Origin: Flavobacteriaceae bacterium UBA6268
GTDB lineage: Bacteria; Bacteroidota; Bacteroidia; Flavobacteriales; Flavobacteriaceae
Reading direction: 5' to 3'
DNA length: 60,192 nucleotides
Assembly: GCA_002440705.1 (NCBI GenBank)
Contig: DJVA01000009.1
Span: 1-60,192 of the forward strand
Shown: positions 1 through 8,264 of the stretch, one piece after another
Layout: each line of letters begins with the position of its first letter
Numbering within the stretch: the first letter of the stretch is position 1
The notes under the pieces: generated by a model
Database searches by the model: none
Told to the model about the DNA's origin: nothing
Seen by the model: the letters and a program-made list of their open reading frames with translations, nothing else
Program-made: the position numbers and the translations under genes

Positions 1-150
1 CGTGTATAGCTCATTGCGGCTGAATTGCCTTCGGCCAGTTCGCTCTTCGTGCTTGTGTCATTGCAATTTGCTATCTTCGGTTTACGGCGAAATCCTCGCG
101 AATTTTCACGCAACGAAACCATTGCCAAACCGTTGTGCCGTAAGTTGAAC
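1..150. repeat. Cassette junction repeat, unit 1 (cut by window edge)
   Basis: Noncoding, with short hairpin-forming stretches rich in TTCG and GCGA. It begins CGTGTATAGCTCATTGC and ends with ACCGTTGTG just before the first small gene. The ends resemble those of the two later junctions (ACGCACAACGCCCATTGC at the left of unit 3, ACCGTTGTG at its right). The left end would carry a CAACAACG-like complement of the right end, but it is outside the window. This looks like a boundary between inserted gene cassettes. It is not a canonical integron attC site and no integrase is seen. Confidence 0.5.
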
Positions 151-163
151 AAAACTTAATTGA

Positions 164-607
164 TTGAACAAAAACCTTAAATATTTAGTCTATCTCTGTT
201 TAGCAGTAATTGGGATTGGAACACTTCCGAATTTAATATTGAGACCTATTTGGTCTTCTGGGACAGCTACTTTGACAATCTTATTGAATAGCTTTATTAT
301 TCCCATTTCTTTGCTGTTAGTGACTAAATGGATAAATGAAAAATTCGAAAAAGATTGGTGGATATTAAAATATGCATTAATTATTGGAGCTGTATGTTTA
401 TCTGTTTATTTGGGATTCTTGAATTGGGCGCATTGGGCAGATAAAACACCAGTTGGTTGGGGAAGCGAAAATGTTGATAAAGGAACTTATATGATTCTAA
501 ACCTGGAATTAATGGTTGGACTTGGAATTATTGGATTTGCTTTATTGATTAAAATTATAACGAAAATAACAAACCGAACAAAAAAACCTACAGCTAACAA
601 TGCATAA
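164..607 (+). CDS. Small polytopic membrane protein, cassette gene 1
   Basis: I do not recognise the family. The 147-residue product is very hydrophobic, with about four predicted membrane helices (roughly residues 8-28, 38-58, 66-86 and 110-132) and a basic, polar C-terminal tail. The start is a TTG; there is no nearby in-frame ATG, so the start is uncertain. The gene is AT-rich compared with the genes after position 2200. It sits between two related noncoding junction repeats with its own spacing and no operon partner, as expected for a stand-alone mobile cassette. Function is unknown. Confidence 0.6.
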   Translation: MNKNLKYLVYLCLAVIGIGTLPNLILRPIWSSGTATLTILLNSFIIPISLLLVTKWINEKFEKDWWILKYALIIGAVCLSVYLGFLNWAHWADKTPVGWGSENVDKGTYMILNLELMVGLGIIGFALLIKIITKITNRTKKPTANNA

Positions 608-741
608 CCGCAGTTTGGTGGCGCCAGTTCGCTTCGCTCGGGTCGGCGGACAATTGAACTAGCAAAGAAACACTCCCCTAACTGAAAATAGCGTATATTG
701 AAAAACACAACTGACCGTTATACGAGACCGTTTTAAGCAAT
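590..741. repeat. Cassette junction repeat, unit 2
   Basis: It starts inside the stop region of the first gene (GCTAACAATGCATAACCGC) and ends at GACCGTTTTAAG just before the next gene. Its right half lines up with unit 3: CACTCCCCTAACTGAA against CACTCCTCTCAACTGAA, then TTGAAAA, then CGTTATACGAGACCGTT against CATTATACAAGACCGTT. The left half contains a GC-rich foldback (GTTCGCTTCGCTCGGGTCGG). The alignment between units shows that the spacer is a repeated element and not random intergenic DNA. Confidence 0.6.
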
Positions 742-744
742 TTG

Positions 745-1266
745 ATGAAACCCATTTGGCCCAAAATAAATAAAGCCATTGGAATTGTAAATCTGACTAT
801 TGGAATAGTCCTTTTTTATGTAATTTTTGACTTGACTCAAAAGCAAATAGCTTTTATTCAAAATTTGACTGGACAAAACGGATTTCCAAAAGTTGATATT
901 TCATTTTTTGAGTTATTTTTAAGTAAACGGATTTTACTCTTATTTGGAATTTTATCGACAACATCTGGAATTTTAATCCTTTTGAGAAAAAAACTTGGTT
1001 GGGTTTTAGGGTATAGTTTTTTACTAATTATAACTCTGACTTTGACTCAAATAACTGTTTTCGGAATTAGCGATGTGACAATAACAGTAATTGGACCTGA
1101 ATATTGGATTCAAATTTATAGTGGATTTGGGCTTTTGGTAAGTTTGGGTTTCCTAATTCTGCTATCGACCAAACCGATTAGAATTCTAAATAGAATAAAT
1201 CGGTATTCTTGGCTTTTAAGTTTTGGAATTGTTTTAATCCTCTACTTGACACCAAGAATATTATGA
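745..1266 (+). CDS. Small polytopic membrane protein, cassette gene 2
   Basis: Unrecognised family, 173 residues. Five hydrophobic segments are visible (about residues 10-30, 54-74, 82-104, 117-140 and 151-170), so it is an inner-membrane protein with short loops. The ATG at 745 is preferred to the TTG codon directly before it. Like its neighbour it is AT-rich and is flanked on both sides by the related junction repeats. Nothing in the sequence suggests a substrate or catalytic function. Confidence 0.6.
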   Translation: MKPIWPKINKAIGIVNLTIGIVLFYVIFDLTQKQIAFIQNLTGQNGFPKVDISFFELFLSKRILLLFGILSTTSGILILLRKKLGWVLGYSFLLIITLTLTQITVFGISDVTITVIGPEYWIQIYSGFGLLVSLGFLILLSTKPIRILNRINRYSWLLSFGIVLILYLTPRIL

Positions 1267-1284
1267 ACAAAAACTGCATACAAC

Positions 1285-1430
1285 AACGCACAACGCCCAT
1301 TGCTCGCGCAGATGGTTAACTGAATGGGAAAACCTACAAAACAACCACTCCTCTCAACTGAATAATTTGTACCTTGAAAACCGCACAACGAGGCATTATA
1401 CAAGACCGTTGTGTATCATAATTTAGAACT
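1285..1430. repeat. Cassette junction repeat, unit 3
   Basis: Noncoding spacer between the second and third small genes. It starts CAACAACGCACAACGCCC and ends AAGACCGTTGTGTATC, so the two ends carry complementary CAACAACG and CGTTGT motifs. The right half aligns with unit 2 over about 70 bases. A run TAATTTGTACCTTG within it may supply a promoter for the following lipoprotein gene. No comparable unit is found after that gene, so the array seems to end near 2133-2170. Confidence 0.6.
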
Positions 1431-1437
1431 GTGAAAC

Positions 1438-2133
1438 ATGAAAAGAATTATTACTTATATTGTTCTGGTTCTTCTTTTATCGCAGTGCATGTCAACAAAG
1501 AAAATGGCTAAAAAATATCCGTCAGATAAAATCACTTTAGAAATAGGTGAAGAAAGTGCGGTCTACCTTGGAATTAATCACGTAGATATTCTAAAAATTA
1601 AAGGAGCGGAATTTCACCACTTATTTGTAATAATTATCTTAAAAAACCCTAGCGATTTGAATTCTAATTTTGAAGAACGGTCAAGGCTATTCTATGATAA
1701 AAATACTCGAAGTTCAATAGATGAAAATGTTGTTTACTTTAATAAACAGGATTTCGAAAAAAGTACTTTTTGGGAAACAACTATTAGCGCTGCCTCAGAA
1801 TGTGCCTATGATACCACTACATCTAAAATGGGAAATTTAATAAAAGTTCCAAATTTCGATAGGATTGATAATAATAAATCAGGTAAAAGAGTATTCGTAA
1901 AAAAAATTGCGTCAAATGATTTAAACATTATCGAACAATTATTGGAGTATGAAAAAAATTATGACAACTCCCTAAAATATGCTTTAATCCCTGAGATTTC
2001 AGAAAACGGTTATAATTCAAATTCTTTTTTTCGAGGTGCACTTGAATATGCTGGACTTATTGATTTTATCGAAGTACCAAGCTGTTTCAAATCACCAGGA
2101 CTTTCTAAAAGCGTAAAAATAAAACCGCAATAA
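1438..2133 (+). CDS. Lipoprotein of unknown function, cassette gene 3
   Basis: The 231-residue product starts with a lipoprotein signal peptide with lipobox LSQC (Cys17), so it is probably anchored in the outer or inner membrane. The rest is polar with no recognised domain. The C-terminal 60 residues contain the pattern NSLKYxxIPE, then GYNS, EYAGL, EVPxCF and GLSK. The same pattern is found in a broken gene fragment at 7510-7721, so the family occurred at least twice in this chromosome. The gene is AT-rich, has its own upstream spacer and is the last member of the cassette array. Confidence 0.65.
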   Translation: MKRIITYIVLVLLLSQCMSTKKMAKKYPSDKITLEIGEESAVYLGINHVDILKIKGAEFHHLFVIIILKNPSDLNSNFEERSRLFYDKNTRSSIDENVVYFNKQDFEKSTFWETTISAASECAYDTTTSKMGNLIKVPNFDRIDNNKSGKRVFVKKIASNDLNIIEQLLEYEKNYDNSLKYALIPEISENGYNSNSFFRGALEYAGLIDFIEVPSCFKSPGLSKSVKIKPQ

Positions 2134-2230
2134 TGAAATTACTGAAAACAAACTTAGGATGGCTAGCGCAATAACCCTCCCCACAAAACCACCCAAACCT
2201 TCCCACCACTCATCCTACCAAAAAATACCC

Positions 2231-2238
2231 TATCTTTA
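2231..2238 (+). promoter_or_regulatory. Candidate minus-7 element upstream of the GH13 gene
   Basis: TATCTTTA fits the Bacteroidota minus-7 consensus TAnnTTTG at five of six fixed positions and lies 53 bases before the ATG. No convincing minus-33 TTTG is seen. Confidence 0.35.
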
Positions 2239-2291
2239 AAAAGTGCGATCCCTCCCCTTTTTTTGGGGAGCACGCCTTTTAAAACCCGCGT

Positions 2292-4037
2292 ATGAAACAG
2301 CTATGGACCCTTGCCGCCCTCCTACTCCTCTTGGGGAGCTGCAACCAACAAAAGACCAATAACGAAACCAAAGACGACACTGCCGCTCTGGAAAAAACCT
2401 GGTGGAAGGAAGGCATCCTCTATCAAATTTACCCCCAGAGTTTTAAGGATACCGATGGGGATGGCTTTGGCGATTTCCAAGGGGTCATCGAAAAAATGGA
2501 CTACATCGACAGCCTGGGCATCGACCTCGTGTGGATGAATCCCTTTTTTGAATCGCCCCTCGTGGACAACGGCTACGATGTGGCCAATTACCGCGCCATC
2601 CTCCCCCGCTATGGCACCATGGCCGATTTTGACGCCATGCTGGCCGGGTTTCATGCGCACGGCATCAAGTTTGTTTTGGACGTGGTGGTGAACCACAGCA
2701 GCAACCAGCACGAATGGTTCAAGCAGGCCTGCACCTCGCGCGACAACCCCTACTACCACTACTACCACTGGTGGCCCGCCGAAAAAGGGGAACCGCCCTA
2801 CCGCTACAGCCTGTTCGATCCCGAAGGGGGCTGGGATTATGTGGAAAGCGTGAACGCCTATTACCTGCACACCTTTGCCGAGGAACAGCCCGACCTGAAC
2901 TGGGAAAACCCCAAGCTACGACAAGAGGTGTACGACATCATGAAGTTCTGGGCCGAGAAGGGCGTGGATGGCTTCCGCATGGATGCCTTCCAGTTTGCCA
3001 GCAAGGATACCACCTGGCCCAAATTCCCGGAAGGGCACGAAAAGGATTTCATCAAATGGTACGGCATGCGCCCCCAATTGCACGAGTACCTAAAGGAAAT
3101 GAACGAAGAAGTGCTTTCCAAATACCCCGTGTTTGCCGTGGCCGAGGGTGCCGGAAGTACCTTTCAGGATGCCCACGACCTGGTGGATGCCGATCGCAAG
3201 GAACTGCAAATGGCCTACCATTTTGAGTCGGTAGATCTATCCCGAACTCCAGAGGGCTACACCCTGTCGGAATTCAAGGAGGTGTTCAGCCGTTGGGACA
3301 GTGCCTTTGCCAAAAAGGGCTGGATTGCCATTTTCCTCTCCAACCACGACAACGCCCGCCTCATTGACCGCTTTGGGAATACGAGTGCGGCATTCCGGAC
3401 GCCTTCCACCCAAATGCTGAACACCTTTTTGTTGAGCATGCGCGGTACGCCCTACACCTATTACGGCGACGAAATTGGCATGACCAACATCGACATGCCC
3501 AACATCGAGGACTATGTGGACGTGGATGCCAAGGGCAAGTACCGGGCCGCCGTGGCCAGTGGGGCCGATTTGGATGCCTTCATGAAAGTGCTCAATTACA
3601 GCTCCAGAGAAAACGGCCGGACGCCCATGCAATGGGGCGGTACCGCCAATGCCGGGTTTACGACCGAAACCCCCTGGAAACGGGTCAACGAAAATTACAA
3701 GGAGATCAATGTGGCGCTTCAGGACCAAGACCCGAACAGCATTTTGAACCATTTCCGGAAGATGACCCAGGTACGGAAAGCCAACCCCGTGTTGGTGTAT
3801 GGGGACTATAAGGTGCTTCAGAAAGAGCACCCCAGCATTTATGCCTATACGAGGACCTTGGGGGACGAAAAGGTGCTGGTGCTGTTGAATTTTAGCAGTG
3901 AAAAGGCGGCCATCGGCTTATCGGGACTTGAAAAATTTGGGAATATGTTGATCAACAACTATCCCGAACTGGAGATTGAAGACTTTGAGGTACGGCTGAT
4001 GCCCTACCAAGCGGTCATCCTGAAGATGGAGCCCTAG
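2292..4037 (+). CDS. GH13 alpha-glucosidase / oligo-1,6-glucosidase-like lipoprotein
   Basis: The 581-residue product has a lipoprotein signal with lipobox LGSC (Cys17), so it is an envelope-anchored glycoside hydrolase. The four GH13 regions are intact: DVVVNHSS (from about residue 130), GFRMDA with nucleophile Asp231, VAEG with acid/base Glu285, and NHD at about 351. The region-V motif QPDLNW is the version usual in alpha-1,6-acting oligo-glucosidases, so the likely substrates are short isomalto- or malto-oligosaccharides. Length is normal for the subfamily. It stands alone, without SusC/SusD genes, and is far more GC-rich than the cassettes just upstream. A reverse-strand open frame across it is a codon-bias shadow. 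Confidence 0.9.
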   Translation: MKQLWTLAALLLLLGSCNQQKTNNETKDDTAALEKTWWKEGILYQIYPQSFKDTDGDGFGDFQGVIEKMDYIDSLGIDLVWMNPFFESPLVDNGYDVANYRAILPRYGTMADFDAMLAGFHAHGIKFVLDVVVNHSSNQHEWFKQACTSRDNPYYHYYHWWPAEKGEPPYRYSLFDPEGGWDYVESVNAYYLHTFAEEQPDLNWENPKLRQEVYDIMKFWAEKGVDGFRMDAFQFASKDTTWPKFPEGHEKDFIKWYGMRPQLHEYLKEMNEEVLSKYPVFAVAEGAGSTFQDAHDLVDADRKELQMAYHFESVDLSRTPEGYTLSEFKEVFSRWDSAFAKKGWIAIFLSNHDNARLIDRFGNTSAAFRTPSTQMLNTFLLSMRGTPYTYYGDEIGMTNIDMPNIEDYVDVDAKGKYRAAVASGADLDAFMKVLNYSSRENGRTPMQWGGTANAGFTTETPWKRVNENYKEINVALQDQDPNSILNHFRKMTQVRKANPVLVYGDYKVLQKEHPSIYAYTRTLGDEKVLVLLNFSSEKAAIGLSGLEKFGNMLINNYPELEIEDFEVRLMPYQAVILKMEP

Positions 4038-4108
4038 CGGTTTGGGTAACGATCACGAAACCTCTGTAGAAATTAAAAAGGCAGGAGCCTTGGTACTAAG
4101 ACTGAAAA

Positions 4109-4561
4109 TTGGAACTAACAGCAGAAATAAAGGATTGCATTAACCGAAGTGTGCTTTGTTGGCTAGCCACTGTTTCGTCCGAAAACGTGCCCAATGTTTC
4201 GCCCAAGGAGGTATTCAGCTATTTTGGGGAGGACAAGCTAATTGTTGCCAACATTGCTTCACCCCAAACGGTTAGGAATATTAGCCACAACCCAAATGTT
4301 TGTGTGAGTTTCATCGATATTTTGGTGCAAAAAGGATTTCAACTAAAAGGGCGCGCAAAGATCATCAAGCAAACAGATGGGGCATTTCCGGAAATGGAAA
4401 AAGTGTTGCAGCAAATCACCAAGGGCAAGTTTCCTTTTGCAACGGTAACAGAAATTACGGTGGAGCACCAAAAGCCCATCATTGCACCAACATACCTCCT
4501 CTTTCCCGATACCACCGAGGCATCGCAAATTGAAAGTGCCAAAAAGGCCTATGGAATCTGA
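4109..4561 (+). CDS. Pyridoxamine 5'-phosphate oxidase-family (FMN split barrel) protein
   Basis: The 150-residue protein begins LTAEIKDCINRSVLCWLATV and continues with NVPNVSPKEVF, the usual N-terminal pattern of small flavin-binding split-barrel proteins. It is much shorter than true PdxH and has no recognisable PLP-specific residues, so a general flavin- or haem-binding reductase role is more likely than B6 synthesis. The start is a TTG; no in-frame ATG is close by. It is probably monocistronic, with about 70 bases before it and 180 after. Confidence 0.7.
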   Translation: MELTAEIKDCINRSVLCWLATVSSENVPNVSPKEVFSYFGEDKLIVANIASPQTVRNISHNPNVCVSFIDILVQKGFQLKGRAKIIKQTDGAFPEMEKVLQQITKGKFPFATVTEITVEHQKPIIAPTYLLFPDTTEASQIESAKKAYGI

Positions 4562-4707
4562 AAAGAATGGGCAGCTTTTACTCACTACTTGGAATAGGAA
4601 GATTTTAGGGGTTCTCCTCAAGATTAGAGGTGGAACAGGTTTGCCCGTAAGATTCATAGCCCTATTTGAATGAATCCGCAAAGAGTGAAAAGCTAGCCAA
4701 AAAACCG

Positions 4708-4716
4708 TAACTTTAG
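4708..4716 (+). promoter_or_regulatory. Candidate minus-7 element of the SPFH/NADK-like operon
   Basis: TAACTTTAG resembles TAnnTTTG (five of six fixed positions) and lies 22 bases before the ATG at 4739, a typical distance in flavobacteria. The minus-33 element is not clear. Confidence 0.35.
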
Positions 4717-4738
4717 AAATCCAAAACAATCACAATAT

Positions 4739-5761
4739 ATGTTCGGAATTAAGCACATAAAATTCGATTCGATGACTTACGTTCTTCATTATAAGAACGG
4801 AAAAGTCAAAAGGGAAGGTCGCGGGCTTTCGTTTTTTTATTTCAGGCCCAACAGCTCCATCGTGGCCATTCCCATGGGAAGCAATGACTTACCTTTTATT
4901 TTTAGTGAATCTACCGACGACTACCAAACGGTAAATATCCAAGGCCAAATAAGCTATAAAATTACGGACCCCAAAACCCTTGCCGATGTACTGGATTTTA
5001 CCGTTACAGATAGTGGAAACTATAAAAAGAACGATATTGAAAAGTTGAACCAAAGAATCATCAACGAAGCTCAAACGGCTACTTCAACTTTTGTACATGG
5101 AATAAAACTTAAGGATGCCATCCGCTCGGCAAAAACCATTGAAGCGCAAATTTTAAATGGACTCAAGACCTCAACGGCTATAGGAATGCTGGGGATTGAC
5201 ATTCTTGGAGCCAATGTTTTGGCGGTTCAGGCAACCCCCGAAATGACCAGGGCCCTGGAAACCGAAACCATGGAAAAATTGCAACAAGAAGCCGATCAAG
5301 CAATTTTTGAAAGGCGAAACTTTGCGGTCGAGCAAGAAAGGAAAATAAAAGAATCTGAATTGAACACCGAAATCGCTGTTGAAGAAAAACAAAAACAAAT
5401 TGCCGAGAAGCGAATGGAGTCGGACGTGCTGAAAGCGGAAAACCAGAGGAAATTAAGAGAGATGAAAGTTGAAGCCGATATTTCGGTAGAGAACCAAAGA
5501 AAGCAGCTTATTGAACAAAAAACGGCGAACGATAAAAAAGAGGCCGAAACACAAGGCTTTGTCATTGAGACCACCCTGAAGCCCTACAAAGACATCGACT
5601 GGAAAACGCTTACGGCCCTCAACAACAATCCTGACCCTAAATTCAATATTTCGTTGGCCTTTAGGCAACTTGCAGAGAATGCCGATAAAATTGGCAGCCT
5701 CAATATCAGTCCAGAACTTTTGGATTCCATCCTCAACGAGAAGCGACAAAACACTAAATGA
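4739..5761 (+). CDS. SPFH/Band 7 domain protein
   Basis: 340 residues. An SPFH (stomatin/prohibitin/flotillin) domain covers about residues 20-210, with the typical run TVNIQGQISYKITDP. It is followed by a highly charged coiled coil (about 175-275, many E/K/Q) and a short C-terminal tail. Unlike most stomatins there is no strong N-terminal membrane helix, so it may be a peripheral membrane scaffold. The stop overlaps the start of the next gene by four bases (ATGA), so translation is probably coupled to the NAD-kinase-like partner. The precise role is unknown. Confidence 0.75.
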   Translation: MFGIKHIKFDSMTYVLHYKNGKVKREGRGLSFFYFRPNSSIVAIPMGSNDLPFIFSESTDDYQTVNIQGQISYKITDPKTLADVLDFTVTDSGNYKKNDIEKLNQRIINEAQTATSTFVHGIKLKDAIRSAKTIEAQILNGLKTSTAIGMLGIDILGANVLAVQATPEMTRALETETMEKLQQEADQAIFERRNFAVEQERKIKESELNTEIAVEEKQKQIAEKRMESDVLKAENQRKLREMKVEADISVENQRKQLIEQKTANDKKEAETQGFVIETTLKPYKDIDWKTLTALNNNPDPKFNISLAFRQLAENADKIGSLNISPELLDSILNEKRQNTK

Positions 5762-6678
5762 GATTTGAATACGCGATCATCGTAAAAAGCAAGACTAGGC
5801 TTGAAACACTTATTGAACGCTTTAACACCAAGGCACAAGCCAAGTTTTACATTGAACGCCTCGGGGGAAATTTTGACGATTACGAGCAGGAACACGAAAT
5901 TTTTCAACATTCCTTGGCTTCGCTGCAAACGCAACTTTCCAGAGTCATTAAGAACAAGGTAATCGAAAGACCGTATTTGCCTTCATTCCTATTTTCTGAC
6001 AAAAACATGATTGTGGTTATTGGTCAAGACGGCTTGGTGGCAAACACGGCCAAATACTCCAGAAGTTGCCCTATTATTGCAGTGAATCCAGACAAAGAAA
6101 GGTATGACGGTGTTTTGCTGCCCTTTAGTCCTAACGATTTTCTGGAAGGAGTTGTACAAACAATGGCCGAAAAAAACAATACCAAAATTGTCCGTTTTGC
6201 AGAAGCGAAACTAAATGACGGTCAAAGGCTTCTAGCATTCAATGACCTATTTGTGGGGGTGGCTTCCCATGTTTCGGCCCGTTACAAAATTACATTCAAC
6301 AATCTGACCGAAGAACACTCCTCCAGTGGAATTATTGTTTCAACACAATCCGGTGCTACTGGTTGGCTGAGTTCCATTTTTAATATGGCCTACGGGGTAA
6401 CGGGAATGTTTGAAAAAAATTTGAACCCCAAAAGACCTAAACTAAAAGACCACGAATTGCTTTTTGCAGTGCGTGAACCCTTTCAAAGCCTCAGGACGCA
6501 AACCGGGATAACAGCTGGACTCATTAGCGACCGAAGTTCTTTAACCATCGAATCCCTGATGCCTAAAAACGGTGTTATTTTCAGTGATGGAATCGAAAAG
6601 GACTTTTTGAAATTCAACAGTGGAGCGATTGCCACCATTGGAATTGCCCATGAAACCGCTAATCTTGTCATAAAATAA
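5758..6678 (+). CDS. NAD-kinase-like (DAGK/NADK superfamily) protein
   Basis: The 306-residue protein has two motifs of the NAD kinase fold. VVIGQDGLVANTAKY stands in place of the GGDGTxL nucleotide motif, and STQSGATGW corresponds to the STPTGSTAY substrate motif. The Gly-to-Gln change at the second glycine of GGDG and an extra N-terminal region of about 75 residues set it apart from housekeeping NAD kinase. It may phosphorylate, or only bind, NAD or another nucleotide. It overlaps the SPFH gene by four bases, so the two probably work as one unit. Confidence 0.7.
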   Translation: MRFEYAIIVKSKTRLETLIERFNTKAQAKFYIERLGGNFDDYEQEHEIFQHSLASLQTQLSRVIKNKVIERPYLPSFLFSDKNMIVVIGQDGLVANTAKYSRSCPIIAVNPDKERYDGVLLPFSPNDFLEGVVQTMAEKNNTKIVRFAEAKLNDGQRLLAFNDLFVGVASHVSARYKITFNNLTEEHSSSGIIVSTQSGATGWLSSIFNMAYGVTGMFEKNLNPKRPKLKDHELLFAVREPFQSLRTQTGITAGLISDRSSLTIESLMPKNGVIFSDGIEKDFLKFNSGAIATIGIAHETANLVIK

Positions 6679-6764
6679 TGAAGCTAGGGAAGAAAAATCA
6701 AGGAGCCATACTGCTTAAAATGTTGTAAATTTCCCACGAAATAGGACCAATCACTTTATTTTCA

Positions 6765-7481
6765 ATGAAAAAAACGTTTATTACTTTTTTGTTTTTAATC
6801 AATTCCGCCACGCTATTATGCCAAGACCTCGAAGATCGGTTTACCAATGCACTATGCGAGTGTTACACGAAGATTGAATTGACTACCTATAACAATAAAC
6901 TCATCGAAGATTTGGAAGCGTGTTTTTCTTCTTCCTTAGGGGATATTGATAATGAATTAGCGGCACTATTTTACAAAACTTACCCCGATACGAATCCTGA
7001 AGACCTCAACGAAGACGAAGCATTTGAGCTGGGGTATAAATTTGGTTATGAATGGGCCCAACAAGCAATGATTAATCATTTAGACACTCTGATTAATGAT
7101 TGTAAGGGACTCTATGAAGCCCTTTCTATTTCCAGAAGCTATTCATTTGTCCCCGATACATTAAAAATAGTTTCACGGAATGAAATACCCATTTTGGATG
7201 TACAGATCAAAAAAGATTCTACTAATACATCACTACTGCTTCAAAGAGGCTATCATCAAATGGTATTAGGGGCCTTTGAAAAAGGACGGAAGGACTTGCA
7301 TAAGGTTTTGCTGGAATATCCTGAAGAACAACTGTCCTTGTCACTATTGGCATTGTCCTACGAATATGAGGAAAACTATTCGATGGCTTTCAAAACCTTC
7401 AAAAAGGTCGATAGCCTCTATGCCGATTTACAGTCTAAAATTGCCATCGCCTTCTTGAAAAGAAAGTTATCCACGAAATAA
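6765..7481 (+). CDS. Exported protein with C-terminal TPR-like helices
   Basis: 238 residues with a Sec signal peptide (MKKTFITFLFLINSATLLCQ). The N-terminal half has three cysteines (LCECY and EACFSS) and acidic stretches; the C-terminal 90 residues have TPR-like spacing (LLLQRGYHQMVLGAFEKG and LLALSYEYEENYSMAFKTF). No enzymatic motif is seen. The protein is probably periplasmic and binds other proteins. It stands alone, with a pseudogene fragment directly downstream. Confidence 0.65.
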   Translation: MKKTFITFLFLINSATLLCQDLEDRFTNALCECYTKIELTTYNNKLIEDLEACFSSSLGDIDNELAALFYKTYPDTNPEDLNEDEAFELGYKFGYEWAQQAMINHLDTLINDCKGLYEALSISRSYSFVPDTLKIVSRNEIPILDVQIKKDSTNTSLLLQRGYHQMVLGAFEKGRKDLHKVLLEYPEEQLSLSLLALSYEYEENYSMAFKTFKKVDSLYADLQSKIAIAFLKRKLSTK

Positions 7482-7509
7482 AAGGTCTAAGACCCTTTTA
7501 GTTAGTTTT

Positions 7510-7721
7510 GAATACATTGCAATTGTCTTTAAATGGAGTGCGAAGTATGGCAACTCCCTAAAATATGTCTTCATCCCCGAAACCTCAAAAAAGGGTACAA
7601 TTCCAGTTCCATTATCAAGAGTGTCTCGGAATATGCAGGATTGGGTCCTCGTGTCGAGGTTCCAATTTGTTTTAGGTCGCAGGGATTGTCAAAAGCCGTA
7701 ACTTTGAAAACCAAAACCTAA
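7510..7721 (+). pseudogene. Truncated, frameshifted copy of the cassette lipoprotein (1438-2133)
   Basis: Translated in one frame the region gives KYGNSLKYVFIPETS. After the A-run at about 7589-7594 the similarity moves to another frame: GYNSSS, SEYAGL, VEVPICFRSQGLSKA. These match, in order, the C-terminus of the intact lipoprotein at 1438-2133 (YDNSLKYALIPEIS, GYNSNS, LEYAGL, IEVPSCFKSPGLSKS). Only the last 65-70 residues remain, with a frameshift and no signal peptide. A short open frame from the ATG at 7533 covers the second part but is unlikely to be a functional gene. Confidence 0.7.
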
Positions 7722-7751
7722 TTGAACGTATCGTCATCACCCAAGTTACCT

Positions 7752-8258
7752 ATGAAAAATCACTTCTTCTCTCTGGCTTTATTAACACTGCTGATAGGCT
7801 GCAATCATCATCCTCCAAATTCAACTACTGAAAAAACCGAAACTGAAATGTCTCAAAAACTTGCGGACCTAGACACCACCCCCAAGGTTACCGGCATTGG
7901 TGGCGTGTTTTTTTATACGGATAGTCTTAGCGCCGCAAAAGATTGGTATACCAAAAACCTGGGGATTGAAATCAACGACTGGGGATCGTCGAGTTTTGAA
8001 TCGAGGGACCTCAATAACCCCGAGCAAACCAACTCCCTGCAGTGGAAGCCCTTTCCCAAAGGGGATGCGTACTTCGCGCCCTCAACTAAGGACTTTATGA
8101 TCAATTACCGGGTTCAGAACCTGGAAGGGCTTGTTCGCAAACTTCAGGAAAATGGGGTGACCCTCCTGGACAGCATTGCCACTTACGACTATGGAAAGTT
8201 TGTGCACCTCATCGACTTGGAAGGAACCAAAATTGAATTGTGGGAACCCACTGAATAG
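7752..8258 (+). CDS. Glyoxalase/VOC-superfamily lipoprotein
   Basis: From the ATG at 7752 the product is a 168-residue lipoprotein with lipobox LIGC (Cys16). The upstream TTG at 7722 would bury the signal peptide and is rejected. The mature part is one vicinal-oxygen-chelate domain: VTGIGGVFFYTDSLSAAKDW, then a beta strand ending IELWEP with the conserved metal-type Glu. An envelope-anchored VOC protein is uncommon because most are cytoplasmic. Substrate is unknown. Six bases separate it from the YcxB-like gene, so the three genes to 9735 are probably one operon. Confidence 0.75.
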   Translation: MKNHFFSLALLTLLIGCNHHPPNSTTEKTETEMSQKLADLDTTPKVTGIGGVFFYTDSLSAAKDWYTKNLGIEINDWGSSSFESRDLNNPEQTNSLQWKPFPKGDAYFAPSTKDFMINYRVQNLEGLVRKLQENGVTLLDSIATYDYGKFVHLIDLEGTKIELWEPTE

Positions 8259-8264
8259 GAAATC

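Noticed and set aside
487..708. Minus-strand frame across a cassette junction
   Set aside because: It overlaps the end of cassette gene 1 and the repeat and resembles no protein; it is produced by the repeat structure.
590..741. Canonical integron attC site
   Set aside because: The ends do not show the required 7-base core and inverse core and no integrase gene is seen; I only claim related junction repeats.
2322..2870. Long open frame on the minus strand opposite the GH13 gene
   Set aside because: It lies wholly inside an intact enzyme gene with strong third-position bias; its translation (repeats of V and H) is low in information and matches no family.
7533..7721. Short gene at the lipoprotein fragment
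   Set aside because: Its similarity to the intact lipoprotein crosses a frame change and it lacks the N-terminus, so it is treated as part of a pseudogene.
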